In this document: piece by piece, positions 1 through 7,789 of the stretch
How positions within the stretch are numbered: position 1 is the stretch's first letter
Layout: every line of letters begins with the position of its first letter
Assembly: GCA_015056155.1 (NCBI GenBank)
Contig: SVGU01000023.1
Span: 1-34,981 of the forward strand
Origin: Clostridiales bacterium
GTDB lineage: Bacteria > Bacillota > Clostridia > Christensenellales > Aristaeellaceae
Direction of reading: 5' to 3'
DNA length: 34,981 bases
Notes under the pieces: generated by a model
Database searches by the model: none
The model's input: the letters and a program-made list of their open reading frames with translations, nothing else
Told to the model about the DNA's origin: nothing
Translations under genes and position numbers: made by a program

Positions 1-209
1 GGGGTCATCGACAGGATGCAGCCGGTCTCCAGCAGCGCGGCGGTGGCCTTCTCCGCGTCGTCCACGATCAGGCGCAGCACGCCGTAATCCTTGGTTTCAG
101 CGATGTTGAGAGCCCGCAGGTTCACGTTCTTGTCCGCCAGCAGACGAGTGATCTCCGCCAGCTGACCGGCACGGTTCTCCAGGAAGATGGAAATCTGATG
201 AACGCTCAT
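1..209 (-). CDS. ACT-domain protein, 3' end outside the window (last gene seen of the ior-paaK operon)
   Basis: The visible 69 residues begin MSVHQISIFLENRAGQLAEI and read as one ACT domain: a beta strand, then the ENRAGQL helix start typical of amino-acid-binding regulatory domains, then a second strand around VNLRALNIAE. A ribosome site (GGAGG, about position 218 on the minus strand) precedes the ATG at 209. The gene follows paaK by 15 bases. Stand-alone ACT proteins are common next to paaK and iorAB in anaerobes. From the family I infer that it binds an aromatic amino acid or a related ligand and modulates the pathway; no ligand can be read from the sequence. The C-terminal part lies outside the window. 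Confidence 0.85.
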   Translation of the reverse strand, partial: MSVHQISIFLENRAGQLAEITRLLADKNVNLRALNIAETKDYGVLRLIVDDAEKATAALLETGCILSMT

Positions 210-224
210 TGTGTTACACCTCCA

Positions 225-1523
225 TCAAATCTTACGCTTGTCGATGACGCGCACGGCCTTGCCCTCGGAGCGGGTGATGCTCTTGGGGGAGACGATGCGC
301 ACCTTGGCGTAGATGCCCAGCATGGCCTTGAGCGCGCCGACGAGGGTCTTCTCCTGCTCGGCGATATCCGCCAGGGAGTCGGAGAACTTGTCGGGAGCCA
401 TCTCGACCAGGACTTCCAGGGTGTCGGAGTGGTTCACACGGTCGACCACGATCTGATAGTTGGCCGGATAGCCCTGCTCCATCAGCACGGTCTCGATCTG
501 GGACGGGAACACATTCACGCCCTTGATGATGAGCATATCGTCGCTGCGGCCCATGGGCTTGGACATCTTCACATGGGTGCGGCCGCAGGCGCACTTCTTG
601 CGGCTCAGCACGCAGATATCGCGGGTGCGGTAGCGCAGGAGGGGGAAGGCTTCCTTGGTGATGGAGGTGAAGACCAGCTCGCCCTTCTCGCCCTCGGGCA
701 GCACTTCGCCCGTTTCGGGGTTGATGATCTCGGCGATGAAGTGGTCCTCATTGATGTGCATGCCGGTCTGCTCGCAGCATTCGAAGGCGACGCCGGGGCC
801 GGAGGTCTCGGTCAGGCCATAAATATCGTAGGCCTTGATGCCCAGACGGCTTTCGATATCGTGACGCATTTCCTCGGACCAGGCTTCCGCACCGAAGATG
901 CCGGCCTTGAGCTTGATCTTGTCGCGCAGGCCCGCCTCCTCGATGGATTCGGCCAGGTACTGCGCATAAGAGGGCGTGCAGCAAAGGATCGTGGCCTCCA
1001 GATCGGTCATGAAGGTCAGCTGACGCTCGGTGTTGCCCGAGGACATCGGCAGAGTCAGGCAGCCCACCTTGTGGGAGCCGCCGTTGAGGCCGGGGCCGCC
1101 GGTGAACAGGCCGTAGCCATAAGCGACCTGCACCACGTCTTCGTTCGTGCCGCCGGCGGCGACGATCGCGCGGGCGCAGCAGTCTTCCCACAGGTCGACG
1201 TCGTGCTGGGTGTAGAATGCGACCACGCGGCGGCCGGTGGTGCCGGAGGTGGACTGGATACGCACGCAGTCCTTCAGCGGCTTGGCGCACAGGCCATAGG
1301 GATAAGCGTCGCGCAGGTCGGCCTTGGTCAGGAAGGGCAGCTTGTGCAGATCGTCAACGCTCTTGATATCGGCGGGGGTCACGCCCTTCTCCTCCATCTT
1401 GGCGCGGTAGTAGGGGACGTTGTCCCATACATGCTGCACCTGCTTGACGAGGCGATCGTTCTGCCATGCCAGGATCTGCTCCCGCGATGCGGTCTCGATC
1501 TCCGGCTGGTAATAATTTGCCAT
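225..1523 (-). CDS. paaK: phenylacetate--CoA ligase (PaaK family)
   Basis: This 432-residue cytoplasmic adenylate-forming enzyme joins an arylacetate (phenylacetate or indoleacetate) to CoA with ATP, releasing AMP. Visible marks are the P-loop STSGTTGRR (about residue 91), the YGLTETSGPG motif, the LRYRTRDI motif, a Cys cluster (CACGRTH) and the GRSDDMLIIKGVNVFPSQIE hinge typical of PaaK. The length matches the family. I chose the ATG at 1523 rather than an in-frame ATG nine bases upstream, because GGGAG then sits at a normal distance. It lies 79 bases after iorB in the T-box operon. With IorAB it can link arylacetates to arylpyruvates. Substrate preference among aryl acids is not visible. 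Confidence 0.93.
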   Translation of the reverse strand: MANYYQPEIETASREQILAWQNDRLVKQVQHVWDNVPYYRAKMEEKGVTPADIKSVDDLHKLPFLTKADLRDAYPYGLCAKPLKDCVRIQSTSGTTGRRVVAFYTQHDVDLWEDCCARAIVAAGGTNEDVVQVAYGYGLFTGGPGLNGGSHKVGCLTLPMSSGNTERQLTFMTDLEATILCCTPSYAQYLAESIEEAGLRDKIKLKAGIFGAEAWSEEMRHDIESRLGIKAYDIYGLTETSGPGVAFECCEQTGMHINEDHFIAEIINPETGEVLPEGEKGELVFTSITKEAFPLLRYRTRDICVLSRKKCACGRTHVKMSKPMGRSDDMLIIKGVNVFPSQIETVLMEQGYPANYQIVVDRVNHSDTLEVLVEMAPDKFSDSLADIAEQEKTLVGALKAMLGIYAKVRIVSPKSITRSEGKAVRVIDKRKI

Positions 1524-1602
1524 GGTGATCATCTCCCATTATAGTGTAACGTCGCTCACGGCGTTCAGGGTACACGGAAAGGGGAAACGGGGGCGGCGTC
1601 CC

Positions 1603-2175
1603 TCAGGCCTCGCGGCCCAGCAGGAATGCCTTTTTGTTCAGCTCGAGGAACTTGGCAGGCACGCTCTTTTCGATGGCCTCCATCCACTCCTCGAGGGTGA
1701 AGTCGAAGCTGCGGCTCAGGTGGCCCATCAGGACGATGTTGACCGCCTTGGTGCTGCCGGCCTGCTCGGCCAGGGACAGCGCGTCAAAGGCGTCCACGTC
1801 GATACCGGCGGCCTTCATCTTCTCTGCCAGATTCTCGGGATACTGCGCCGCGCCGGTGATGACGGGCATGGGGTTGATCTGCTGGGTGTTGACGACCAGC
1901 TTGCCATCCGGCTTCAGGTACTCCGTCCAGCGGGCGGCCTCCAGCAGCTCAAAGGACACGATGTAGTCTGCCTCGCCCTTGTCGATGACGGGGGAATACA
2001 CCTTGTCGCCGAAGCGGACGTAGGTGACGACGCTGCCGCCGCGCTGGGACATGCCATGCACCTCGGAAACCTTGATGTCATAGCCCTTGGTCAGCAGCAG
2101 GCGGCCCAGGAGCTTCGAGGCCAGAAGGCTGCCCTGACCGCCGACGCCGACGATCATGATATTGGAAGTTTTCAT
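1603..2175 (-). CDS. iorB: indolepyruvate ferredoxin oxidoreductase, beta subunit
   Basis: This 190-residue subunit matches the gamma-type domain of 2-oxoacid:ferredoxin oxidoreductases. It starts with the IMIVGVGGQGSLLASKLLG signature, and SEVHGMSQRGGSVVTYVRFG follows at about residue 37. It works with IorA to interconvert arylpyruvates and aryl-acetyl-CoA plus CO2, using ferredoxin electrons. Its ATG is one base after the iorA stop, and its AGGAGG ribosome site lies in the last codons of iorA, so the two are translationally coupled. No Fe-S motif is present here; the clusters are in IorA. Length and motifs are normal for the family. Confidence 0.95.
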   Translation of the reverse strand: MKTSNIMIVGVGGQGSLLASKLLGRLLLTKGYDIKVSEVHGMSQRGGSVVTYVRFGDKVYSPVIDKGEADYIVSFELLEAARWTEYLKPDGKLVVNTQQINPMPVITGAAQYPENLAEKMKAAGIDVDAFDALSLAEQAGSTKAVNIVLMGHLSRSFDFTLEEWMEAIEKSVPAKFLELNKKAFLLGREA

Positions 2176-2176
2176 A

Positions 2177-3928
2177 TTATTCAGCCTCCTTGAGTGCGCC
2201 GAAGTGGCACAGCTGTACGCACACGCCGCAGCCGGTGCACTGGGTGTGATCGACGACGGCCTTGACCTTGCCGTCGGCAGCGGGCTGCATGGAGATCGCC
2301 GGGCAGCCGATCTTCATGCACAGCTTGCAGGAGCGGCACTTGTCGCTGTCCACGGTGACAGGCTTCGAGTGCTTGACGTACTTGAGCAGCGCGCAGGGAC
2401 GGCGGCTGATGATGACGGACGCTTCGGGAGCGGCCAGCTCCTCCTTGATGGCGGTCTCGGTCTGCTCCAGATTGTAGGGATCGACCACGCGCACGCGGCG
2501 GATACCGACCGCGCGGCAGAGCGTTTCGAGGTCGATCTTCGTGCAGGGATCGCCCTTGAGGTTCATGCCGGTGGTGGGGTTCTGCTGGTGGCCGGTCATG
2601 CCGGTGATGGAGTTATCGACGATGATGATCGTCGCGTTGGACTCGTTGTAGGCCACGTTCACCAGGCCCGTGATGCCGGAATGCATGAAGGTGGAGTCGC
2701 CGATGACGGCCACGGTCTTGCCGTCCGCCGCGCCTTCGAGGGCCTTGACGAAGCCGTGGGTGCCGGAGATGGACGCGCCCATGCAGATGACGGAGTCCAC
2801 CGCGCCCAGCGGCGGCACAGCGCCCAGTGTGTAGCAGCCGATGTCACCCAGGACGGTGATCTTGTTCTTTGCCAGGGTGTAGAACAGACCGCGATGGGGG
2901 CAGCCGGCGCACATGACCGGGGGACGGGCGGGGATCGCATCGTCCACCTTGCAGCCTGCGCAGGGGGCATCCATGCCCAGCTTTTCGGCGACGAGGTTCT
3001 GGCTGAATTCGTCGATCACGGGGAACACGTTTTTGCCCGTGACCTTCAGGCCCAGCGCGTCGCAGTGCGCCTCGATGAAGCTGTCCAGCTCCTCGACCAC
3101 GACCAGTTCTTCGACGGACGCGGCGAAATCGCGGATCTTCTTCTCCGGCATCGGCCAGATCATGCCCAGCTTCATCACCGGGTACTTGTCGCCGCAGACC
3201 TCCTTGACATACTGGTAGGCAGTGGAGGAGGTGATGATGCCGCGGGAGTGATCGCTGCCGTCCTCGACGCGGTTGATGTCGGCCGTCTCCGCCCACTCGA
3301 CGAGGGCGCGGGTGCGGGCTTCGACCACAGGGTGACGCTTCTTGGCGTTGCCGGGCATCATGATGTACTTGGCGGGGTTCTTTTCGTAGGTCTTCACGGC
3401 CTCCACGCGCTCGCCGCACTCCACGACGCTCTGGCTGTGGCTGACACGGGTGCACATCTTCAGCAGCACCGGGGTGTCGAACTGCTCGGACAGGTCATAC
3501 GCGAGCTTGGCAAAGGCGATCGCCTCGGCGGAATCGGCAGGCTCCAGCATCGGGATCTTCGATGCGCGCGCATAGTGGCGGGAATCCTGCTCGTTCTGGG
3601 AGGAATGCATGCCCGCGTCGTCCGCAACGCCGATGACCATGCCGGCGTTCACGCCCGTGTAGGCGATGGTGAACAGCGGGTCGGCGGCGACGTTCAGGCC
3701 CACGTGCTTCATGCCGCAGAAGCTGCGCTTGCCGGCAAGGGACGCACCAAAGGCGGATTCCATCGCGACCTTCTCGTTGGGGGCCCACTCGGCGTAGACC
3801 TCCTGGTACTTCGCGACTGCCTCGGTGATCTCGGTGGAGGGGGTTCCGGGGTAGCTGGATACGAAGGCGCATCCGGCTTCATAGAGTCCGCGGGCAACTG
3901 CTTCGTTGCCCAGCATAAGCTGCTTCAT
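2177..3928 (-). CDS. iorA: indolepyruvate ferredoxin oxidoreductase, alpha subunit
   Basis: This 583-residue thiamine-diphosphate subunit is complete. The N-terminal pyruvate-oxidoreductase-like domain begins LMLGNEAVARGLYEAG and contains SYPGTPSTEI. The TPP domain carries CAGCPHRG, then GDIGCYTLGAVPPL, and the cofactor-binding GDSTFMHSG with VDNSITGMTGHQ. The last 60 residues hold two ferredoxin clusters: Cys 531, 534, 537, 542 (the short CX2CX2CX4CP form known in IOR) and Cys 564, 567, 570, 574. I chose the ATG at 3928 because AGGAGG lies 8 bases before it; a longer frame to 3958 has no such site. It can oxidise arylpyruvates or run backwards as a reductive carboxylase. The Phe T-box upstream favours the reductive reading. 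Confidence 0.95.
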   Translation of the reverse strand: MKQLMLGNEAVARGLYEAGCAFVSSYPGTPSTEITEAVAKYQEVYAEWAPNEKVAMESAFGASLAGKRSFCGMKHVGLNVAADPLFTIAYTGVNAGMVIGVADDAGMHSSQNEQDSRHYARASKIPMLEPADSAEAIAFAKLAYDLSEQFDTPVLLKMCTRVSHSQSVVECGERVEAVKTYEKNPAKYIMMPGNAKKRHPVVEARTRALVEWAETADINRVEDGSDHSRGIITSSTAYQYVKEVCGDKYPVMKLGMIWPMPEKKIRDFAASVEELVVVEELDSFIEAHCDALGLKVTGKNVFPVIDEFSQNLVAEKLGMDAPCAGCKVDDAIPARPPVMCAGCPHRGLFYTLAKNKITVLGDIGCYTLGAVPPLGAVDSVICMGASISGTHGFVKALEGAADGKTVAVIGDSTFMHSGITGLVNVAYNESNATIIIVDNSITGMTGHQQNPTTGMNLKGDPCTKIDLETLCRAVGIRRVRVVDPYNLEQTETAIKEELAAPEASVIISRRPCALLKYVKHSKPVTVDSDKCRSCKLCMKIGCPAISMQPAADGKVKAVVDHTQCTGCGVCVQLCHFGALKEAE

Positions 3929-3970
3929 GGGGATAACCTCCTGATATTGCTGGAGCATTGGCTCAGAGGG

Positions 3971-3997
3971 CGGCGCGGCAGGAGTGCTGCCGTGCCG
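3971..3997 (-). other. hairpin between the symporter gene and iorA
   Basis: Eleven-base arms (3971-3981 and 3987-3997) around a 5-base loop form a GC-rich hairpin in the 94-base gap. No T-tract follows on either strand, so it is not a standard terminator. Such hairpins can stabilise the 3' end of a processed upstream message; that is only a possibility here. Confidence 0.45.
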
Positions 3998-4022
3998 TCT
4001 TGCTGAACCACCAGCTGGTTGA

Positions 4023-5609
4023 TTACCTGGTTTTGGTGGAACCTGCTTCTTCGCCGATGGAGTCGGTCACGTGCACAGTCACCGTCCTGTCGTAGCAGGA
4101 GAAGACGTTCTCGACGTGGGCCTTGTCCAGCTTCGGGGTGATGAGGCTGACGACGGGGACGATGACGAGGCCTGCGATCATGCAGAAGGCGCCGGCGTTG
4201 ATGGGGCTCTGCAGGATGGTCGGGAAGGCGCTCTTCGCCACGACGTTGGCCAGCATGACCACGGTGGAGAAAATGAAGGAGCACCAGACGGACGCTCTGG
4301 TGGTGCGCTTCCAGTACAGGCCGTAGAGGAAGGGGGCGAGGAATGCGCCGGCCAGCGCGCCCCAGGAAACGCCCATCAGCTGAGCGATGAAGGTAACGGC
4401 GGACTTGTGCTGCACGATGGCCAGCACGACGGAGATGGCGATGAACACCACGATCAGCGCGCGCATGACCAGCAGCTGCTTCTTCTCGTCCATGTTCTTG
4501 ACGAGCTTGCCCTTGATGAAGTCAAGCGTCAGGGTGGAAGAGGAGGTCAACACGAGGGAGGACAGCGTGGACATCGAGGCCGCCAGCACCAGCACGATCA
4601 CCAGGGCGATCAGCACCGTGGGCAGGCCCTCCAGCATCGTGGGGATGACGGAGTCGTAGTTGGGCCTGGCAGGATCCATGTTGATCTGTTCGGCATACAG
4701 TCGGCCGAAGCCGCCCAGGAAGTAGCAGCCGCCGGCGACGATCGCCGCGAAAATGGTGGAGATGATCATGCCCTTTCCGATCTGCTTCTCGCTCTTGATG
4801 GCGTAGAATTTCTGCACCATCTGGGGCAGACCCCAGGTGCCGAGGCTGGTCAGGATGACAACGCCCAGCAGGTTCACCGGGTCGGGGCCGAAGAAGGAGG
4901 CGAATGCGCCCGGGGTACCGTCCAGCGGCATGCCCGTGCCCTCCACGGGGATCTTGCCCAGCTCGCTCAGCGCGTTGAGGAAGCCGCCGTTGGCGCTCAG
5001 CACCGCCGCGATCACCGCAACGATGCCAACGATCATGATGATGCCCTGGATGAAGTCGTTGATGGCCGTGGCCATGTAGCCGCCAGCGATGACATAAATG
5101 GCCGTCAGCACTGCCATGATGATCACGCACCAGGCATAATCAATGGAGAAAGCCATGGCGAAGAGGCGGGACAGGCCGTTGTAGAGGGAGGCGGTGTAGG
5201 GGATGAGGAAGATGAATACGATGGCCGAGGCGGCGAGTTTGAGCGCGGGGCTCCTGAAGCGCGCCTGGAAGAACTGCGGCATGGTGGCCGAATCAAGATG
5301 CTGCGTCATCACGCGGGTGCGGCGTCCCAGCACGGCCCATGCCAGCAGGGAACCCAGCAGCGCATTGCCGATGCCGGCCCAGGTGGCGGCGATGCCGTAC
5401 TTCCAGCCGAACTGGCCGGCATAGCCGACGAACACGACCGCGGAGAAGTAGGAGGTGCCATACGCGAAAGCCGTCAGCCACGGGCCGACCGAGCGTCCGC
5501 CCAGAACGAAGCCGTTCACGTCTGTGGAGTGCTTGCGGCAGTACAGGCCGATACCGATCGTAACGGCAAAGAACACGAAGAGCATACCCAATTTGATGAC
5601 CAGATCCAT
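4023..5609 (-). CDS. sodium:solute symporter (SSS/SLC5 family)
   Basis: This 528-residue integral membrane protein has about 13 hydrophobic segments, beginning LGMLFVFFAVTIGIGLYC. Family marks are the FVLGGRSVGPWLTAFAYGTSYFSA region near residues 34-55, the GGYMATAINDFIQGI helix, and the WGLPQMVQKFYAIKSEK loop typical of PutP/PanF-like transporters. It should couple solute uptake to the sodium gradient. The start at 5609 has GGAAGGAG in front. The substrate cannot be read from sequence. Its place between a CoA ligase and iorA-iorB-paaK suggests an aryl or other organic acid such as phenylacetate, or an aromatic amino acid. Confidence 0.9.
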   Translation of the reverse strand: MDLVIKLGMLFVFFAVTIGIGLYCRKHSTDVNGFVLGGRSVGPWLTAFAYGTSYFSAVVFVGYAGQFGWKYGIAATWAGIGNALLGSLLAWAVLGRRTRVMTQHLDSATMPQFFQARFRSPALKLAASAIVFIFLIPYTASLYNGLSRLFAMAFSIDYAWCVIIMAVLTAIYVIAGGYMATAINDFIQGIIMIVGIVAVIAAVLSANGGFLNALSELGKIPVEGTGMPLDGTPGAFASFFGPDPVNLLGVVILTSLGTWGLPQMVQKFYAIKSEKQIGKGMIISTIFAAIVAGGCYFLGGFGRLYAEQINMDPARPNYDSVIPTMLEGLPTVLIALVIVLVLAASMSTLSSLVLTSSSTLTLDFIKGKLVKNMDEKKQLLVMRALIVVFIAISVVLAIVQHKSAVTFIAQLMGVSWGALAGAFLAPFLYGLYWKRTTRASVWCSFIFSTVVMLANVVAKSAFPTILQSPINAGAFCMIAGLVIVPVVSLITPKLDKAHVENVFSCYDRTVTVHVTDSIGEEAGSTKTR

Positions 5610-5646
5610 GATGTTTCTCCTTCCGTACTACATGATCTACTTAGAA

Positions 5647-5740
5647 AACAGGAACGCCCTGTTGTCTACCAAACTACAATGCTACCCATCCGCCGCAGCG
5701 CGCGGCGAAAACTACAATTCCGGATCCCGATCCGGCATCC
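5647..5740 (-). other. 134-base operon spacer with three small hairpins and a short direct repeat
   Basis: Between the CoA ligase stop and the symporter start, the minus strand holds GATCCGG-ATG-CCGGATC, then CGCCGC-GCGCT-GCGGCG, then AACAGG-GCGTT-CCTGTT followed by TTCT. The plus strand carries the repeat AACTACAAT twice. None is a convincing full terminator. They could tune expression between the first gene and the rest of the operon. No promoter is evident. Confidence 0.35.
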
Positions 5741-5743
5741 GGA

Positions 5744-7378
5744 TCAACCCGTGATCTGGGATTCCACCAGCCTGCCCTTGCAGTACCTCTCGCGCAGCGC
5801 GGGCTTTTCGATCTTGCCGGTGGGGTTGCGGGGCACCTTGTCAAAGATGACCTTGCGGGGGCGCTTGTACCGGGGCATGCCCTCGCAGAAGCGGTTGATC
5901 TCCTCCTCTGTGCATTCGGTATCTTCCTTGACCTCGACGATCGCCGCGGCGATCTCGCCAAGACGCGGGTGGGGGAGGCCGATGACCGCCACGTCCTTGA
6001 TCTTGTCGAAGCCGCGCATGAAGTTCTCGATCTCGACCGGGTACAGGTTCTCGCCGCCGGAGATGACCACGTCCTTCTTGCGGTCCACCAGCCAGATGAA
6101 GCCGTCCTCATCCATGCGGGCCATGTCGCCGGTGTAGAGCCAGCCGTCCTTCAGGACCTCGTTGGTCGCTTCTTCATTCTTGTAGTAGCACAGCATCACG
6201 CCGTCGCCCTTGACGGCCAGCTCGCCCACGTCGCCCTGCGGCACCTCGCAGCCCTTTGGATCGACGATCTTCGCTGCCCAGTTGTAGCCGGGCTTGCCGA
6301 TCGCGCCGACCTTGTGGACGTTCTCCACGCCCAGGTGCACGCAGCCGGGGCCGATGGACTCGGACAGGCCGTAGTTGGTGTCGTACTGGTGGTGGGGGAA
6401 GAGCTTGAGCCAGCGGGCCACCAGGCTCGGCGGGACGGGCTGGGCGCCGATGTGCATCAGGCGCAGCTGATCGAGGTAGTAGTCATCCAGATTGATGCGG
6501 CCCGCGTCGATGGCGTCCAGCAGGTCCTGGCACCACGGCACCAGCAGCCACACGATGGTGCAGCGCTCCTCTGTGACTGCCCGCAGGATCCACTCGGGCT
6601 TCACGCCGCGCAGCAGCACGGCCTTGCTGCCGGAGAGCAGGCTGCCGAACCAGTGCATCTTCGCGCCCGTGTGATACAGCGGCGGAATGCACAGGAACAC
6701 GTCCTCGCGGGTTTGACCGTGGTGATTCTGCTCCACCTCGCAGGAATAGGCCAGCGCGCGGTGGTTGTGCAGGATCGCCTTGGGGAAGCCGGTTGTGCCG
6801 GAAGAGAAGTAGATGGCGGCGTAGTCCTTCTCCGTCAGCGCCACGGGCGGGGCGGAGGTGGAGCAGTAGCCCATCAGCTTCAGGCAGTCCTCGGTGTAGG
6901 CGGGGCCGTTCTTGCCGACGAAGAAGGTGTAGCGGAGGTTGATCTGATCGGCGATCAGGTCCATGCGGGTGATGAACTCCGGGCCGAAGATCAGCACCTC
7001 CACGTCCGCCAGGTCAAGGCAGTACCTGATCTCCTCCGCGGAGTAGCGGAAGTTCATCGGCACGGCGATGCAGCCGGCCTTGAGGATGCCGAAGTAGACC
7101 GGCAGCCACTCCAGGCAGTTCATCATCAGGATCGCGCACTTGGTGCCCCGCTGGATGCCGCGGCTGAGCAGCAGGTTGGCGAAGCGGTTGGCGCGGCGGT
7201 CGAAATCTGCCCAGGAGATCTCGCGGCGGTAGGGGGCATCCGGGTTGGCGCTCTCGATCAGGTTGTAATCGCGCCAGGTGACGGCGTTGTCGCGCTCCTC
7301 GGAGGGATTGATCTCCACCAGCGCAGTCTCCATGCCCCACAGCCGGGCGTTCCGTTCCAGGTATTCGGTGATCAGCAT
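5744..7378 (-). CDS. AMP-forming acyl/aryl-CoA synthetase (class I adenylate-forming enzyme)
   Basis: First gene of the T-box operon, 544 residues. The core motifs are present: the phosphate loop YFSSGTTGFPKAI, YGLSESIGPG, GWLYTGDMARMDEDG with DRKKDVVISGGENLYPVEIE, and a C-terminal NPTGKIEKP bearing the catalytic lysine. It therefore activates a carboxylic acid as an acyl-AMP and transfers it to CoA. The ATG at 7378 is preceded by AAGGAG at 9 bases. The open frame continues upstream through the T-box, but that part is untranslated leader. The substrate is not visible; because paaK follows in the same operon, it probably handles a different acid. CoA ligase is likelier than a peptide-synthetase-like role, as there is no carrier domain. 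Confidence 0.9.
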   Translation of the reverse strand: MLITEYLERNARLWGMETALVEINPSEERDNAVTWRDYNLIESANPDAPYRREISWADFDRRANRFANLLLSRGIQRGTKCAILMMNCLEWLPVYFGILKAGCIAVPMNFRYSAEEIRYCLDLADVEVLIFGPEFITRMDLIADQINLRYTFFVGKNGPAYTEDCLKLMGYCSTSAPPVALTEKDYAAIYFSSGTTGFPKAILHNHRALAYSCEVEQNHHGQTREDVFLCIPPLYHTGAKMHWFGSLLSGSKAVLLRGVKPEWILRAVTEERCTIVWLLVPWCQDLLDAIDAGRINLDDYYLDQLRLMHIGAQPVPPSLVARWLKLFPHHQYDTNYGLSESIGPGCVHLGVENVHKVGAIGKPGYNWAAKIVDPKGCEVPQGDVGELAVKGDGVMLCYYKNEEATNEVLKDGWLYTGDMARMDEDGFIWLVDRKKDVVISGGENLYPVEIENFMRGFDKIKDVAVIGLPHPRLGEIAAAIVEVKEDTECTEEEINRFCEGMPRYKRPRKVIFDKVPRNPTGKIEKPALRERYCKGRLVESQITG

Positions 7379-7410
7379 CGTGAATAACTCCTTGTATACA
7401 TTATACCGTG

Positions 7411-7642
7411 AAAGAAAAAAGCCTCTGCACATGCAGAGGACGGGCAATGCCGTGGTACCACCTCGATTCGCCGCAGCACGCAAGCAGCGGCCTCGATCGC
7501 GCGGTATCGGGCGCACCCGTCACGGCCTACTCATGTTTCGACCGGAGGCTCGGCAGTGAATTCGTCGCTGTGCCGTCCGCTGCCTCGCACCTGCCGGCAG
7601 CTCTCTGAGGACGTTCTGGAGCGATTACTTGTCTGCGTCATC
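7411..7642 (-). ncRNA. T-box riboswitch, specifier UUC (tRNA-Phe)
   Basis: Read on the minus strand, Stem I starts GATGACGCAG at 7642. The loop-E strands are AGTA (7626-7629) and GAA (7561-7563). Immediately 3' lies the specifier UUC (7558-7560), flanked by the expected A and closed by GCAG (7633-7636) pairing with CUGC (7553-7556). The apical AGAGAG is at 7601-7606. The GAGTAGGCC...ACGGG Stem III region follows. The conserved T-box AGGTGGTACCACGG is at 7450-7463, with UGGU fitting tRNA position A73, as in tRNA-Phe. A terminator (CCTCTGC/GCAGAGG, 7422-7439) and a T-rich tract (7411-7420) end it. In this family uncharged tRNA stabilises the antiterminator, so the operon should switch on when phenylalanine is short. 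Confidence 0.93.
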
Positions 7643-7660
7643 GCACGTATTTCAGTCAAT

Positions 7661-7689
7661 ACTTTACCATTTCCGACAAGGAAAGTCAA
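7661..7689 (-). promoter_or_regulatory. promoter of the T-box operon
   Basis: TTGACT (7684-7689 on the minus strand), a 17-base spacer and TAAAGT (7661-7666) form a vegetative-type promoter. Transcription would start near 7654, just before Stem I of the T-box. Confidence 0.7.
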
Positions 7690-7721
7690 TCGTGCGCCTT
7701 GTACATATTATGTTCTCTTTC

Positions 7722-7751
7722 TTGACAAAGGCGCGCCGACGGGGCTAAACT
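7722..7751 (+). promoter_or_regulatory. promoter of the amidohydrolase operon
   Basis: A perfect -35 TTGACA (7722-7727) is followed after 18 bases by TAAACT (7746-7751). It diverges from the T-box promoter. A short inverted repeat, CTGT-CAG-ACAG, follows at 7750-7760 over the likely start site and could be an operator. Confidence 0.7.
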
Positions 7752-7789
7752 GTCAGACAGGACAATGAACAGGAAAAGAGGCGGTCATC

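Noticed and set aside
1531-1566. A TATAAT box on the minus strand just before paaK, as an internal promoter
   Set aside because: No good -35 box lies 16-18 bases upstream, and the start site would fall on the ribosome site itself.
2156-6137. Two long plus-strand frames (616 and 688 codons) opposite iorA, the symporter and the CoA ligase
   Set aside because: They are rich in His, Gly, Asp and Ala with no domains. The minus-strand genes have clear motifs and ribosome sites.
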